DNA of 14,763 bases from CALAGJ01 sp964293305 (GCA_964293305.1 CAXYYO010000059.1:1-14763), one strand, 5' to 3'; positions 5,556 through 14,708 are shown, counted from the stretch's first letter. Notes: generated from the sequence alone by a model not told the origin. A program made the numbers and translations.

Positions 5556-6266
5556 ATGAATAATTTTGAAGAAATATCAATATTCCACAGATTTAAAAAT
5601 AGTCATAAGAATTTCCCAATAGGAGATATTCGCAAGCAAGAATGTCCTGACTTCATTGTTGAAGGAGAAAAAATAATTGGTGTTGAAATAACTCAGTTAT
5701 TTAAAGATCAAGATTCACCAGACGGATCTTTACTTAAAGCTAAAAATAGTTTTCAAAGACATCTTTTAACAAACATTGTGTCAAAATTAAAAGATATTAA
5801 TTTTCCAAAATGCTTATTGGCAATTCATTTAAATGATAAACTATATTCTACATCTTTACATTCAAGGGGGATTTCAGAATCGTGGTTTGAAGACATACTA
5901 AAAAAACAATGTGAGCTAAGAGGAAATGGATATTATGAATTTGAAAATTCGGGAACTCTCCCAGAAATAATCAAAGGATATACGATCAGTATATTTGATG
6001 GAATAGAAGAAATAGAATTTGCAGAAACTGGTGGTGCTGTAGGGTTAGCTTTAACAAATAGGGATATTCAATTTTTACTCAACAAAAAAGAAAATGCAAA
6101 AATAAACTATACATTTTGTAACGCTTATTGGCTTTTAATAAAAGAAGGCTCTTGTGAAGCAGATTATTTTGGAGTTGCTTTAATTGATAATTCAACACTT
6201 GAAACATCTTTTGATAAAGTTTTTCTGCTTCGTCAGAGAAATTCTGAAATTTTAGAACTTAAATAA
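5556..6266 (+). CDS. Orphan protein with PD-(D/E)xK-like motif
   Basis: I do not recognise the family with certainty. The 236-residue protein has no signal peptide or membrane helix. Near the N-terminus, FPIGDI (20-25) is followed by CPDFIVEGEKIIGVEITQLF (30-49). The pattern P31-D32, a short hairpin and G-V-E44-I-T46 resembles the PD-(D/E)xK nuclease core, with Thr in place of the catalytic Lys. Later blocks are GGAVGLALTNRD (about 158-169), YWLLIKEGS and a C-terminal FDKVFLLRQRNSEILELK. It stands alone between transposase copy C and serS, as expected for an acquired defence or DNA-processing gene. Substituting the Lys could mean an inactive core or a variant site. No promoter motif of the TAnnTTTG type is clear upstream. 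Nuclease activity is inference. Confidence 0.55.
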   Translation: MNNFEEISIFHRFKNSHKNFPIGDIRKQECPDFIVEGEKIIGVEITQLFKDQDSPDGSLLKAKNSFQRHLLTNIVSKLKDINFPKCLLAIHLNDKLYSTSLHSRGISESWFEDILKKQCELRGNGYYEFENSGTLPEIIKGYTISIFDGIEEIEFAETGGAVGLALTNRDIQFLLNKKENAKINYTFCNAYWLLIKEGSCEADYFGVALIDNSTLETSFDKVFLLRQRNSEILELK

Positions 6267-6400
6267 AATGTGTATCTATCCGTTGCTCAGAAACATGCAA
6301 ACCCACAAAACAAAATGTAAAAATTATAATAAAGTCAATTTGCCTTTGGTATGATGGTTTGTATCAGCAATGAGTTAAATCATAAAATGTAAAAGAGTCA

Positions 6401-6420
6401 ACTACAACCAACTACAACCA
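6401..6420. repeat. Short tandem duplication
   Basis: The 10-base unit ACTACAACCA occurs twice in a row. It lies in the 228-base gap between the accessory region and serS, which otherwise holds nothing recognised except a -7 element. Two units are too few to be a functional array. Confidence 0.6.
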
Positions 6421-6472
6421 ATAAAATTTATACCCGCCCCGTTTTGTCTTACACCTAAACAATCTACAAGAT

Positions 6473-6480
6473 TATATTTG
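6473..6480 (+). promoter_or_regulatory. -7 promoter element for serS
   Basis: TATATTTG matches TAnnTTTG exactly, 14 bases before the serS ATG, so the leader would be under 10 bases. The nearest TTTG (6443-6446) is 26 bases upstream, longer than the usual spacing, so the -33 element is weak. Confidence 0.45.
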
Positions 6481-6494
6481 CGCAAATTTTTTGC

Positions 6495-7760
6495 ATGTTA
6501 CAATTAACTGTCATTCGCCAAAATCCTGATTTTGTAAAAGAAAGATTGGCGCATAAATATTTTAAACAACCTGAATTGGTAGATGAATTATTGCTCTGGG
6601 ATGATAAGCGCAAACAGTTACAAACTGATAGGGATAATTTACAGGCAGCAGTCAACAAAGCATCAAAGGAAATTGGTATGCTGATGGCCAAAGGTGAAAA
6701 AGATGCTGCCGATATTCTAAAGCAAAATGTAGCCGCATGGAAGGAGGCAATGAATAATACCGAGTTGGATGAAGCTGCAGAAAAAGTGCAAGCTATTCTC
6801 TATCAACTACCCAATTTACCTGCCGCTGATGTGCCCACAGGCCGCACACCGGAGGAGAATGAAGTGGTGCGCATGCATGGCGATATACCACAACTAATGC
6901 CGGATGCGCAATGCCATTGGGATATATTAAAAAAATACGAATTAGCTGATCTGGAATTGGGTACAAAAATAACTGGTAGCGGTTTTCCGGTTTATACCGG
7001 ACAAGGTGCAAAATTTCAACGAGCATTAATACAATATTTCTTAGACTTCAATACAGCTGCGGGTTACAAAGAATTTATTCCTCCCTTTATGGTAAATAGT
7101 GATAGTGCTTTTGGCACAGGTCAATTGCCGGATAAAGAAGGTCAAATGTACTATGCTACGGCAGATGATTTATACCTGATACCTACTGCGGAAGTTCCCG
7201 TTACAAATATCTATAGAGATGTTATTGTAAAGCGGGAGCAGCTGCCCATAAAGATGACGGCATGGAGCCCTTGTTTTAGAAGAGAAGCGGGGAGTTATGG
7301 TAAAGATGTAAGGGGTTTTAACCGTGTACACCAGTTTGAGAAAGTAGAAGTAATACAAATATCAGAGCCTGAAAAAAGCTATGATGTATTGCAGGAAATG
7401 GTCAGTCATGTAGAAGCATTAATTCAATCATTAGAGCTGCCTTATCGTATCTTAAAACTTTGTGGCGGGGATATGGGTTTTGCATCTGCCATCACTTATG
7501 ATTTTGAAGTATATAGTGCAGCCCAAGAAAGATGGTTGGAAGTAAGTAGTGTTTCAAATTTTGAAACCTTCCAATCCAATAGAATGAAATGTAGGTTTAA
7601 AGATGATGCGGGCAAAATGCAGTTGGTACATACTTTAAATGGTAGTTCTTTGGCATTGCCACGTATTTATGCTGCCATTCTTGAAAATAACCAACATACA
7701 GATGGCATCCACTTGCCTTCTGTATTGCATAAGTATTTTGGAAATAATATGATTAAATAG
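6495..7760 (+). CDS. serS: Seryl-tRNA synthetase
   Basis: This cytosolic class II aminoacyl-tRNA synthetase (421 residues, normal length) charges tRNA-Ser, and tRNA-Sec where present, with serine using ATP. The N-terminal ~110 residues form the long antiparallel coiled coil that holds the tRNA variable arm (rich in K/E/Q: DDKRKQLQTDRDNLQAAVNK). The core starts around residue 150. LIPTAEVPVTN (about 227-237) is the serine-binding TxE block. Motif 2 is CFRREAGSYGKDVRGFNRVHQFEK (about 259-282). SSVSNFETFQSNRMKCRF leads to motif 3, GSSLALPRIYAAILENNQ (about 384-401). All expected catalytic elements are present. It is monocistronic, ending at a strong shared terminator. Confidence 0.97.
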   Translation: MLQLTVIRQNPDFVKERLAHKYFKQPELVDELLLWDDKRKQLQTDRDNLQAAVNKASKEIGMLMAKGEKDAADILKQNVAAWKEAMNNTELDEAAEKVQAILYQLPNLPAADVPTGRTPEENEVVRMHGDIPQLMPDAQCHWDILKKYELADLELGTKITGSGFPVYTGQGAKFQRALIQYFLDFNTAAGYKEFIPPFMVNSDSAFGTGQLPDKEGQMYYATADDLYLIPTAEVPVTNIYRDVIVKREQLPIKMTAWSPCFRREAGSYGKDVRGFNRVHQFEKVEVIQISEPEKSYDVLQEMVSHVEALIQSLELPYRILKLCGGDMGFASAITYDFEVYSAAQERWLEVSSVSNFETFQSNRMKCRFKDDAGKMQLVHTLNGSSLALPRIYAAILENNQHTDGIHLPSVLHKYFGNNMIK

Positions 7761-7790
7761 TACAGCATTAGATTCAATTTAAAATTAATA

Positions 7791-7821
7791 AAAGATGGCC
7801 CTTATATGGGCCATCTTTTTT
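7791..7821. terminator. Bidirectional terminator between serS and amylase gene
   Basis: AAAGATGGCCC (7791-7801) pairs perfectly with GGGCCATCTTT (7808-7818) over 11 bases around a 6-base loop. A T-run follows on the + strand, and a T-rich tract follows on the minus strand. It serves both convergent genes. Confidence 0.85.
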
Positions 7822-7891
7822 GGGGTCAACACAAGAATATTTTTTTCTTGTTCCCTCTTTCTATATCATTCCACGAAGTGAAAAATGTATT

Positions 7892-10534
7892 TTATTGCTT
7901 GATAATTTTAATATGTTCATCTACACTGGGTGCTGCTAATTGCAATATATACAAACCAGCTTCCCGATTGCTAAGTTCGGCCTGCACAGCTAATTCAATA
8001 GCAGTTATGGTTCCAGTTTTTTGTATCAGCATATTGCCTGCATGGTTATAAAGTGTTGCCACTATGCTTGCATCTGCTAAAAGGCCCTCTACTTTTATTT
8101 TTATAGGCCCTGATGTAGGATTTGGGGTTACAGATATTTTGCCCTTTGCTATACTTGATTGCAATGCAGTTTCGGTGTCATCAAGCTCCTTGCCAATAAG
8201 GCCTGCCGAGGTTCTTGTATTTACTGAAACTGGAGCAGTGTAGGTAATATTAGCAAATATGCGCATGCCAGGTGTGGTGGCATTTGTATTTTTTATCCTA
8301 ATGGTGTACCATCCTGTATTCGAAATGTTGAAACTGCCTTGTAAAGGATTAGTACTAGAACTTACTCCTGAGCGGCTACCAATACTGCTATTATTGTATC
8401 TCAGTTCAACAGTCTGATTGCGTCCATTTACTTCCGGATATATTTTTACGGTAATATCTTTCCCTGCTTCAGCATATACTTTTCCAACGGTACGCCATGC
8501 TTTAGAGTTGGTTGGCAATGCACCGCCTTGTTTTAGTGAATTTGGATTACTATCTCCCAGATCATTGGCCATTTCCCATTCTTGTGTTGTAGTTGTTTCC
8601 CTACCGGGAATGTATGTGGCTAAATAATTATACATATCCGATACATTATTAAAGGTGACACCTGCGGGAATGGGTGCCCAGATTGAATACCCATGACCCC
8701 CTGCGCCACTAATCGTATGTCCACATGGAGCTGTTTTTATTAATACCCTTCCATCTGCAAAAACTTGACTGGTTTGTACCCCATGTGCACCACTGTAATC
8801 TATAAGTACTTTATTTTTAAGAGCTGCTCCCACGGTAACCCAAACCTCCTGGTCATCATTATTGGAGCTCGTAGTACTGTAGGCATCAGTAATACCAATT
8901 ACTGCCCTTCCATTTCTTTCTATTACCAAATGATTGCCTGCATTTCCTTTTTGATAAGATGGTGCATCTCCACCTGTGAGTTTTGTAGGCACTGAATAAT
9001 CACCATTTTTAAATTGTAACTTTTGATGAGATTGAATAATATTTACTAAGTCTGTTCTTACAGGTAAGTCTGTCGTATTTGAAGGCAAATGCGCAAATCT
9101 TTTTCCAGTTGTACCTACATCAAATAGATCTTCAAAAAATACAACAGGATTGCCATCCATGGCAAAGATGGTTGCATAAGCAGCATACAAACGTGGTTCT
9201 CGAGAATCAATATGCTGACCATTGCCACCCAATTCAGAACCGGTATTCCATCCCGAATTATCTCCCAATGATTTTGAATAATTACCATTTGTCAGTAGCT
9301 TTGGTCTATAGGTATCATGACTGTTTACAAATGGGGATGTACGGTGTACACGCACTCCACTATAATCCCAATACCTGTAAAACTGCTGATCATCAATTAG
9401 GTTTTGTAAATAGAAACTACCCTGTCCTGTTACCATACTGTACAATCCACCATTAGCTCCATAAGCTCTCAGGCTTAGATCAAAACTGCCAGTAGCTATT
9501 TCTCCGGCACCCCCACGCAAATCATTTACATAAGCATCTATTTCGCTTTTCCCTCCAATCCATTCACCCACTGAAAACATGGTGGCTCCGCCCTGTGCAA
9601 AAGAAGGCACAGTGTATTTTGTTTGATAAGTATAATCTTCTTGTACAGAAAGTGGAAAATGTTTTACTGCATCCCATCTCCAACCATCAAAGTCTGTTTG
9701 TTTCTTTAACCATATCATCCAATCACGACCATTGTTTAACATATAATTGGCAGACTGGGCAGGGTTAAAATATGGTCTTACGGTGCCGCCCACACTCACA
9801 GAGCCGGTGGTGGGTATATTTGAACTTTGCCCATAAGCCTGATTGTCATAGCTTATATCAGGACCAAAAAATGCAGAACAAATATCACCGGTAGTGCAGT
9901 TATTAAACTGATTAGGATAAAAGTTGGAATAGTTCTTTGACCATCTGCCATTTCTTGTCCAATAGTCATCTGAATTGTCATTTATTAAAGGAGTGCTATA
10001 GCTCACATACCTAAAATTTTTATATCCATCAGATGTTCTTGTGGAATAGGATGATTCAGGATCACGACCACCCTGACCAGTATTACTACCAGCACCGTCT
10101 GTATGATTCAATACTATGTCTTCAATAGCTTCTATGCCATTAGCATGCATTACAGCAATCATGCGCAGCAGTTCATCTTTAGTGCCCATTCGGGTACGAC
10201 TGTTCAATCCACCAGAGCCGCCTTTTTGAAATTTATCACCGAGATCATATTGGTCAAATGGACTATAGCCCACCTTACTTGTTTCTTGATTTTTATAAGC
10301 TGGGGGCACCCATACGGCATCAATACCTATGGCTTTGAGTCTTGGGCTTAACTCTGTGAGATAATTACTCCAAGCGTTTGGAAAATTATTATTCCAATAA
10401 TCCCACCAGAAGCCTTGTAATACTACTTTTTTCACAACTGTTTGGGCATTTAGCAGGTTGGTATTTCCAACCAGCATCCATACTAATAGAAAAAGAACAA
10501 TTACTTTTTTGCGTGTAAATTTTTTGCAAGTCAT
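7892..10534 (-). CDS. Secreted GH13 alpha-amylase with T9SS sorting domain
   Basis: The 880-residue enzyme hydrolyses internal alpha-1,4 bonds of starch or glycogen outside the cell. A signal peptide (residues 1-30, basic start, hydrophobic VIVLFLLVWMLVG, cleavage near LNA/QT) precedes the GH13 barrel. Conserved regions are EDIVLNH (138-144), GWRWDAVKH (284-292, nucleophile D288), FSVGEW (320-325, acid/base E324) and FVNSHD (402-407, D407). Regions II-IV resemble the liquefying-type bacterial amylases (GH13_5-like). Region IV has Asn-Ser where FVDNHD is common, but the catalytic His-Asp is kept. A beta-sandwich domain lies at about 685-775. The last ~81 residues (from ISVTPNPTSG, with GLYILQL and ending KIIKQ) form a type A Por-secretion sorting domain, so export is by T9SS with surface anchoring or release. 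It is a single-gene transcript converging on serS. Confidence 0.95.
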   Translation of the reverse strand: MTCKKFTRKKVIVLFLLVWMLVGNTNLLNAQTVVKKVVLQGFWWDYWNNNFPNAWSNYLTELSPRLKAIGIDAVWVPPAYKNQETSKVGYSPFDQYDLGDKFQKGGSGGLNSRTRMGTKDELLRMIAVMHANGIEAIEDIVLNHTDGAGSNTGQGGRDPESSYSTRTSDGYKNFRYVSYSTPLINDNSDDYWTRNGRWSKNYSNFYPNQFNNCTTGDICSAFFGPDISYDNQAYGQSSNIPTTGSVSVGGTVRPYFNPAQSANYMLNNGRDWMIWLKKQTDFDGWRWDAVKHFPLSVQEDYTYQTKYTVPSFAQGGATMFSVGEWIGGKSEIDAYVNDLRGGAGEIATGSFDLSLRAYGANGGLYSMVTGQGSFYLQNLIDDQQFYRYWDYSGVRVHRTSPFVNSHDTYRPKLLTNGNYSKSLGDNSGWNTGSELGGNGQHIDSREPRLYAAYATIFAMDGNPVVFFEDLFDVGTTGKRFAHLPSNTTDLPVRTDLVNIIQSHQKLQFKNGDYSVPTKLTGGDAPSYQKGNAGNHLVIERNGRAVIGITDAYSTTSSNNDDQEVWVTVGAALKNKVLIDYSGAHGVQTSQVFADGRVLIKTAPCGHTISGAGGHGYSIWAPIPAGVTFNNVSDMYNYLATYIPGRETTTTQEWEMANDLGDSNPNSLKQGGALPTNSKAWRTVGKVYAEAGKDITVKIYPEVNGRNQTVELRYNNSSIGSRSGVSSSTNPLQGSFNISNTGWYTIRIKNTNATTPGMRIFANITYTAPVSVNTRTSAGLIGKELDDTETALQSSIAKGKISVTPNPTSGPIKIKVEGLLADASIVATLYNHAGNMLIQKTGTITAIELAVQAELSNREAGLYILQLAAPSVDEHIKIIKQ

Positions 10535-10670
10535 TTCCTATATTTTTATTATTGAAAGGATAGTAACTCTGTGCAGATTTCTTAAAAAACCAATCTACAT
10601 GAGATGTATTTTTATAATTCTATTTCAAGCAACTCCTTAAACCGTTGGAAAAATAATATTTTTTTTGGAA

Positions 10671-10687
10671 TGTGTAATATCTACACA
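10671..10687. promoter_or_regulatory. Inverted repeat in amylase/lpdA intergenic region
   Basis: TGTGTA (10671-10676) and TACACA (10682-10687) form a perfect 6-base inverted repeat with a 5-base spacer. It lies 137 bases upstream of the amylase ATG in the 303-base divergent gap. It could be an operator for a carbohydrate-responsive regulator, but no regulator gene is nearby. No clear TAnnTTTG element was found for the amylase gene. Confidence 0.25.
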
Positions 10688-10792
10688 ATAATTTTTTTAT
10701 GGAATACATACTACTATCAGTAAATGCAGATGAATAAGCACTAAATGCACACTCTTTTATATATGGCTTTTTCCCATTTGGCTGCTACACCT

Positions 10793-10800
10793 TATTTTTG
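10793..10800 (+). promoter_or_regulatory. -7 promoter element for lpdA
   Basis: TATTTTTG matches TAnnTTTG exactly, 37 bases before the lpdA ATG. The nearest TTTG (10777-10780) is only 12 bases upstream, so a good -33 element is not visible. Confidence 0.45.
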
Positions 10801-10837
10801 CAGCCGCCAAAAAGGCATTTATCAATAAAATAATTTT

Positions 10838-12247
10838 ATGTCATACGATGTTGTTGTTGTAGGAAGTGGCCCCGGTGGATATCCAGCCGCTATTCGTGCT
10901 TCTCAATTAGGTTTAAAAGTAGCAATTATTGAAAAGGAAAGTTTGGGTGGTATTTGCCTAAACTGGGGTTGTATTCCCACCAAAGCATTATTAAAAAGTG
11001 CACAGGTATATGAATACATGAAACACAGTAGCGATTATGGCATTAATGCAACCGGTATAGCACATGATTTTGGCGCAGTTATAAAACGTAGTCGTGGTGT
11101 GGCAGAAAAAATGAGTAAGGGTGTACAATTTCTCATGAAGAAAAATAAGATTGATGTTATTATGGGCTATGGCCGTGTAAAGGGTAAAGGCCAAATTGAA
11201 GTAACAGCAGCCGATGGTGCCAAACAAATAATAGAAGCAAAATATGTGGTAATAGCAACAGGAGGCCGCAGCCGGGAATTACCAAATCTAAAACAGGATG
11301 GCGTAAAGGTAATTGGATACAGGGAAGCAATGGTGCTACCACAGCAGCCAAAGAGTATGATTATAGTAGGCAGTGGAGCCATAGGTGTAGAGTTTGCATA
11401 CGTTTATAATAGTATGGGTACAAAAGTTACGATCGTAGAATTTATGCCTCGCATAGTGCCTGTAGAAGACGAAGACATTTCAAAAGAATTAGAAAAGCAA
11501 TATAAAAAACAGGGTGTTGAAATATTTACAAATGCTAGCGTAGAGCAATTGGACACAACAGGTGCCGGTGTAAAAGCTACTGTAAAAAAACAGGATGGTA
11601 GCACATTTACTTTAGAAGCAGATGTAGTGCTCAGTGCAGTAGGTGTTGTAGCAAATATTGAAAACTTAGGATTAGAAGAGGCAGGAATAAAAACTGAAAA
11701 AGGAAAAATTATTGTTGATAAATATGGCCAATGTTCTGTAGCAGGTATTTATGCTTTGGGAGATTGCACACCTGGTCAATCATTGGCGCATGTGGCTAGT
11801 AAAGAAGGAGTGAATGTAGCTGAGCATATTGGCTTCATGGAGAAGAAATATCATCATTTGCCAGAAGCAATGGATTATAATAATATTCCTGGCTGTACTT
11901 ATTGTACACCTGAAATAGCAAGTGTAGGATATACAGAAAAAGCTGCTAGAGAAGCAGGATATGAAGTAAAGGTTGGCAAATTTCCTTTTATGGCAAGTGG
12001 TAAAGCTAGTGCCGCCGGTGCTACTGAAGGTTTTGTAAAAGTAATATATGATGCTAAGTATGGAGAACTTTTAGGCACACACATGATTGGTGCTAATGTA
12101 ACCGAGATGATAGCAGAATCTGTAACAGCAAGAAAATTAGAAACTACTGCACACGAGATTTTAAATGCCGTACATCCACACCCTACCATGAGTGAAGCTT
12201 TTAAAGAAGCAACAGCCGTAGCTTATGGAGAGGCAATTGATTTATAA
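10838..12247 (+). CDS. lpdA: Dihydrolipoyl dehydrogenase (E3)
   Basis: This 469-residue FAD flavoprotein reoxidises dihydrolipoamide with NAD+ as the E3 subunit of the pyruvate, 2-oxoglutarate and branched-chain dehydrogenase complexes and the glycine cleavage system. The FAD-binding loop is VVGSGPGGYPAAIRASQLG (8-26). The redox-active disulphide is GGICLNWGCIPTK with C40 and C45. The NAD loop VGSGAIGVEFAYVYNSMG lies near 177-194, and the second FAD segment GIYALGDCTPG near 304-314. The C-terminal dimer-interface motif HPHPTMSE supplies H448 and E453. All catalytic residues are present and the length is standard. No other dehydrogenase-complex gene is adjacent. A perfect hairpin follows the stop. 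Confidence 0.96.
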   Translation: MSYDVVVVGSGPGGYPAAIRASQLGLKVAIIEKESLGGICLNWGCIPTKALLKSAQVYEYMKHSSDYGINATGIAHDFGAVIKRSRGVAEKMSKGVQFLMKKNKIDVIMGYGRVKGKGQIEVTAADGAKQIIEAKYVVIATGGRSRELPNLKQDGVKVIGYREAMVLPQQPKSMIIVGSGAIGVEFAYVYNSMGTKVTIVEFMPRIVPVEDEDISKELEKQYKKQGVEIFTNASVEQLDTTGAGVKATVKKQDGSTFTLEADVVLSAVGVVANIENLGLEEAGIKTEKGKIIVDKYGQCSVAGIYALGDCTPGQSLAHVASKEGVNVAEHIGFMEKKYHHLPEAMDYNNIPGCTYCTPEIASVGYTEKAAREAGYEVKVGKFPFMASGKASAAGATEGFVKVIYDAKYGELLGTHMIGANVTEMIAESVTARKLETTAHEILNAVHPHPTMSEAFKEATAVAYGEAIDL

Positions 12248-12268
12248 AATCATTTCCAATAGACTGAT

Positions 12269-12299
12269 GCATGTATAGATAAAAAATATCTATACATGC
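12269..12299 (+). terminator. Hairpin terminator after lpdA
   Basis: GCATGTATAGATA (12269-12281) pairs perfectly with TATCTATACATGC (12287-12299) over 13 bases, with a 5-base A loop, then TTTATTATG. The stem is AT-rich and the T-tract short, so efficiency is uncertain. Confidence 0.6.
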
Positions 12300-12373
12300 T
12301 TTATTATGAAAGATGTGTATGAATATGCTTAATGCTATACATGCTATCGCAAAAGAAAATGCAAGGAATACCA

Positions 12374-12397
12374 TTTGTTATAATTAAAAATAACAAA
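12374..12397 (+). other. Hairpin in the ychF 5' region
   Basis: TTTGTTAT (12374-12381) and ATAACAAA (12390-12397) form a perfect 8-base stem with an 8-base AT loop, 38 bases before the ychF ATG. It could be a leader hairpin or an operator. Chance is possible in AT-rich sequence. Confidence 0.25.
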
Positions 12398-12435
12398 GCA
12401 ATCCTAAGCAAAATAACAAATCAAGAAAATAATTT

Positions 12436-13533
12436 ATGTCATTGCAAGCAGGTATTGTAGGATTGCCAAATGTGGGCAAGTCAACCCTTTTTAATGCAGT
12501 AAGTAATAGTGCCAAAGCACAGGCTAGTAATTATCGATTCTGTACAATAGATCCAAATGTAGGATTGGTAGATGTGCCAGATGCCAGGCTCATAAAACTC
12601 ACAGAACTAGCCAATCCCCAGCGGGTAGTACCTACACAAATTGAAATTGTAGATATAGCAGGGCTGGTGCGTGGTGCCAGTAAAGGAGAAGGTTTGGGAA
12701 ACAAATTTTTGGCAAATATCAGAGAAGTAGATGCCATCATTCATGTAGTACGCTGTTTTGAAGATGAAAATATCCTCAGAGAGGAGGGTGCTATTAATCC
12801 CGTGAGCGATAAAGAAATTATTGATACAGAGCTTCAACTTAAAGACTTAGATAGCATAGAGAAAAAAATTCAACGCACCGAAAAATTGTCGCGTACAGAT
12901 CCAAAACTAAAAGCAGAATTGGATGTACTCGTTCGTTGTAAAGAGTACTTAGAAAAAGGAAAAAGCATTCGGGGCTTACAGTTGGATAAAGAAGAATTAG
13001 TAGCAGTGGCAGATTTATTTTTACTCACTAATAAGCCAGTACTTTATGTGGCAAATGTAGATGAGGCTTCCATGCATACGGGCAATAAATATTCTGATAT
13101 TTTACATACAGCAGTACTCGAAGAAAATGCTGAAATGATTATCATGAACAATTCTATTGAGGCGCAAATAACCGAGATGGATAATGCAGATGATAAGCAA
13201 ATGTTCATGCAAGAATATGGCATGCATGAGCCTGCCCTTGATAGGTTGATACATGCGGCTTATGCCTTATTAAATCTTTCTACCTATTTCACTGTAGGTG
13301 AAAAAGAAGTACGTGCTTGGACTATACAAAAAGGCTGGAAAGCCCCACAGGCCGCTAGTGTGATACATAGTGATTTTGAAAAAGGTTTTATCAAAGCAGA
13401 AGTAATTGGCTATGATGATTTTGTGCAGTATGGTAGCGAATCTGCTTGTAGAGATACAGGAAAACTTTGTATAGAAGGAAAAGAATATTTGGTAAAAGAT
13501 GGTGACATTATGCACTTCAGGTTTAATGTATAA
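12436..13533 (+). CDS. ychF: Redox-regulated ATPase YchF (Obg-family GTPase fold)
   Basis: The 365-residue protein belongs to the universally conserved YchF/OLA1 branch of the Obg superfamily, which binds ribosomes and prefers ATP over GTP. The P-loop is GLPNVGKST (9-17). FCTIDPNVGLVDVPD is the switch I region, and DIAGLVRGASKGEGLG (from about 74) is G3 with the following switch II. The base-recognition element reads NVDE (about 210), the altered G4 that distinguishes YchF from true GTPases. A helical insert (LKDLDSIEKKIQRTEKLSR) precedes it. The C-terminal ~85 residues (YFTVGEKEVRAWTIQKG onward to HFRFNV) form the TGS domain. It is complete. The DUF3810 gene begins 47 bases downstream on the same strand and may be cotranscribed. 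Confidence 0.95.
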   Translation: MSLQAGIVGLPNVGKSTLFNAVSNSAKAQASNYRFCTIDPNVGLVDVPDARLIKLTELANPQRVVPTQIEIVDIAGLVRGASKGEGLGNKFLANIREVDAIIHVVRCFEDENILREEGAINPVSDKEIIDTELQLKDLDSIEKKIQRTEKLSRTDPKLKAELDVLVRCKEYLEKGKSIRGLQLDKEELVAVADLFLLTNKPVLYVANVDEASMHTGNKYSDILHTAVLEENAEMIIMNNSIEAQITEMDNADDKQMFMQEYGMHEPALDRLIHAAYALLNLSTYFTVGEKEVRAWTIQKGWKAPQAASVIHSDFEKGFIKAEVIGYDDFVQYGSESACRDTGKLCIEGKEYLVKDGDIMHFRFNV

Positions 13534-13580
13534 GCCATTGTTATCATTTTCAATATAAGTATATCTAAAGTAGCGTCAGC

Positions 13581-14651
13581 ATGAAATTATTAAAATACAG
13601 AAGCTGGATACTACTCTTTGTTCTTGCCATCATATGGTACATATTTTCTAGCAACCCTATACGCACTGAGCAGTATTATAGTACAGGTTTATACCCATAT
13701 ATTGCATTTGTACAACGAACAATTTTTGGGTGGATTCCCCTAAGTATTGGTGATGTATTCTATGCCATTTTAGTTTGCTGGATGCTGTATAAAATTTATA
13801 TATTTTTCAAAGGAAAAAAATATAAAAAAGGCTTTGGCACTCTATTAATCAATTGTATAAGAATTGTACTTACCCTTTGGCTTTGCTTTCAATTAATATG
13901 GGGTTTAAATTATAACAGAGCCGGACTTGCATGGCAAACAAAATATATTCCTGCACCCTATAGCACAGACACATTAAGCATGCTTACACAGTATCTTATA
14001 GACTGTACCAATGCAGAAAGAAATAGTCTTGATAGCTCCTTTCAATTTCCCGAATGGGATGTGTTAAAAAACAGTTGCATTGAAGCCTATCAATCTTCAG
14101 AAAAGCAATACCCCTTCTTACATTACAAGGCCAACTCTATTAAAAAATCCATGTATGGAAGGCTCGGAAATTATATGGGATTTTTGGGATACTACAATCC
14201 CTTCACAGGCGAAGCACAATTGAATAAATACATACCAGATGTAGTAAAACCTTTTACACTCTGTCATGAAATGGCGCACCAACTTGGCTATGCCAGTGAA
14301 AGTGAGGCCAGCTTTGCATCTTATCTTACTTGTATGGAAAGCAATAATGCATTTTTACATTATAGCGCTCACTTCGATGTATTACTATATGCGCTTGGAG
14401 AACTGCACTTTAGAGATAGTATCCAATATAAAAACAGGATACAAACTTTAGATAAAAACGTAAAGGCGGACATCAATACCTATCGGGAATATGCTACAGC
14501 ATACACCAACCCCATAGAGCCTTATATTAATAAAATGTATAGTCTTTTTTTACAAGCCAACAGTCAGGAGTCAGGCATTGAAAGTTATGATGAAGTAGTA
14601 GCATGGGTCAATGCTTATGAGGCAAAAAAAACAAATCCCTACAAAAGATAA
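13581..14651 (+). CDS. DUF3810 membrane protein with HExxH motif
   Basis: The 356-residue protein matches the DUF3810 family. Three hydrophobic helices occupy about residues 8-24, 55-76 and 88-109, and a large domain follows. Within the domain, GRLGNYMGFLGYYNPFTGEAQ (193-213) leads to LCHEMAHQLGYASESEASFAS (227-247). H229-E230-xx-H233, followed by the ESEASF glutamates, is a gluzincin-type zinc site (HExxH plus a downstream acid), so it is probably a membrane-anchored metallopeptidase. The substrate is unknown. The orientation of the domain is not fixed by the sequence. It lies 47 bases after ychF with no terminator between, so shared transcription is possible. The length is usual for the family. 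Confidence 0.85.
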   Translation: MKLLKYRSWILLFVLAIIWYIFSSNPIRTEQYYSTGLYPYIAFVQRTIFGWIPLSIGDVFYAILVCWMLYKIYIFFKGKKYKKGFGTLLINCIRIVLTLWLCFQLIWGLNYNRAGLAWQTKYIPAPYSTDTLSMLTQYLIDCTNAERNSLDSSFQFPEWDVLKNSCIEAYQSSEKQYPFLHYKANSIKKSMYGRLGNYMGFLGYYNPFTGEAQLNKYIPDVVKPFTLCHEMAHQLGYASESEASFASYLTCMESNNAFLHYSAHFDVLLYALGELHFRDSIQYKNRIQTLDKNVKADINTYREYATAYTNPIEPYINKMYSLFLQANSQESGIESYDEVVAWVNAYEAKKTNPYKR

Positions 14652-14708
14652 TATCTTTCAAATCATGATTTTACTACAACCTCAAAGCATATAAAATATT
14701 TTATTTAA

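Noticed and set aside
6401..6420. Two tandem ACTACAACCA units as a CRISPR or iteron array
   Set aside because: Only two adjacent 10-base units, no spacers, no cas or rep gene.
9079..9456. A 125-codon + strand ORF inside the amylase gene
   Set aside because: It is antisense to a clearly conserved GH13 coding region, with His/Gln-rich shadow composition.
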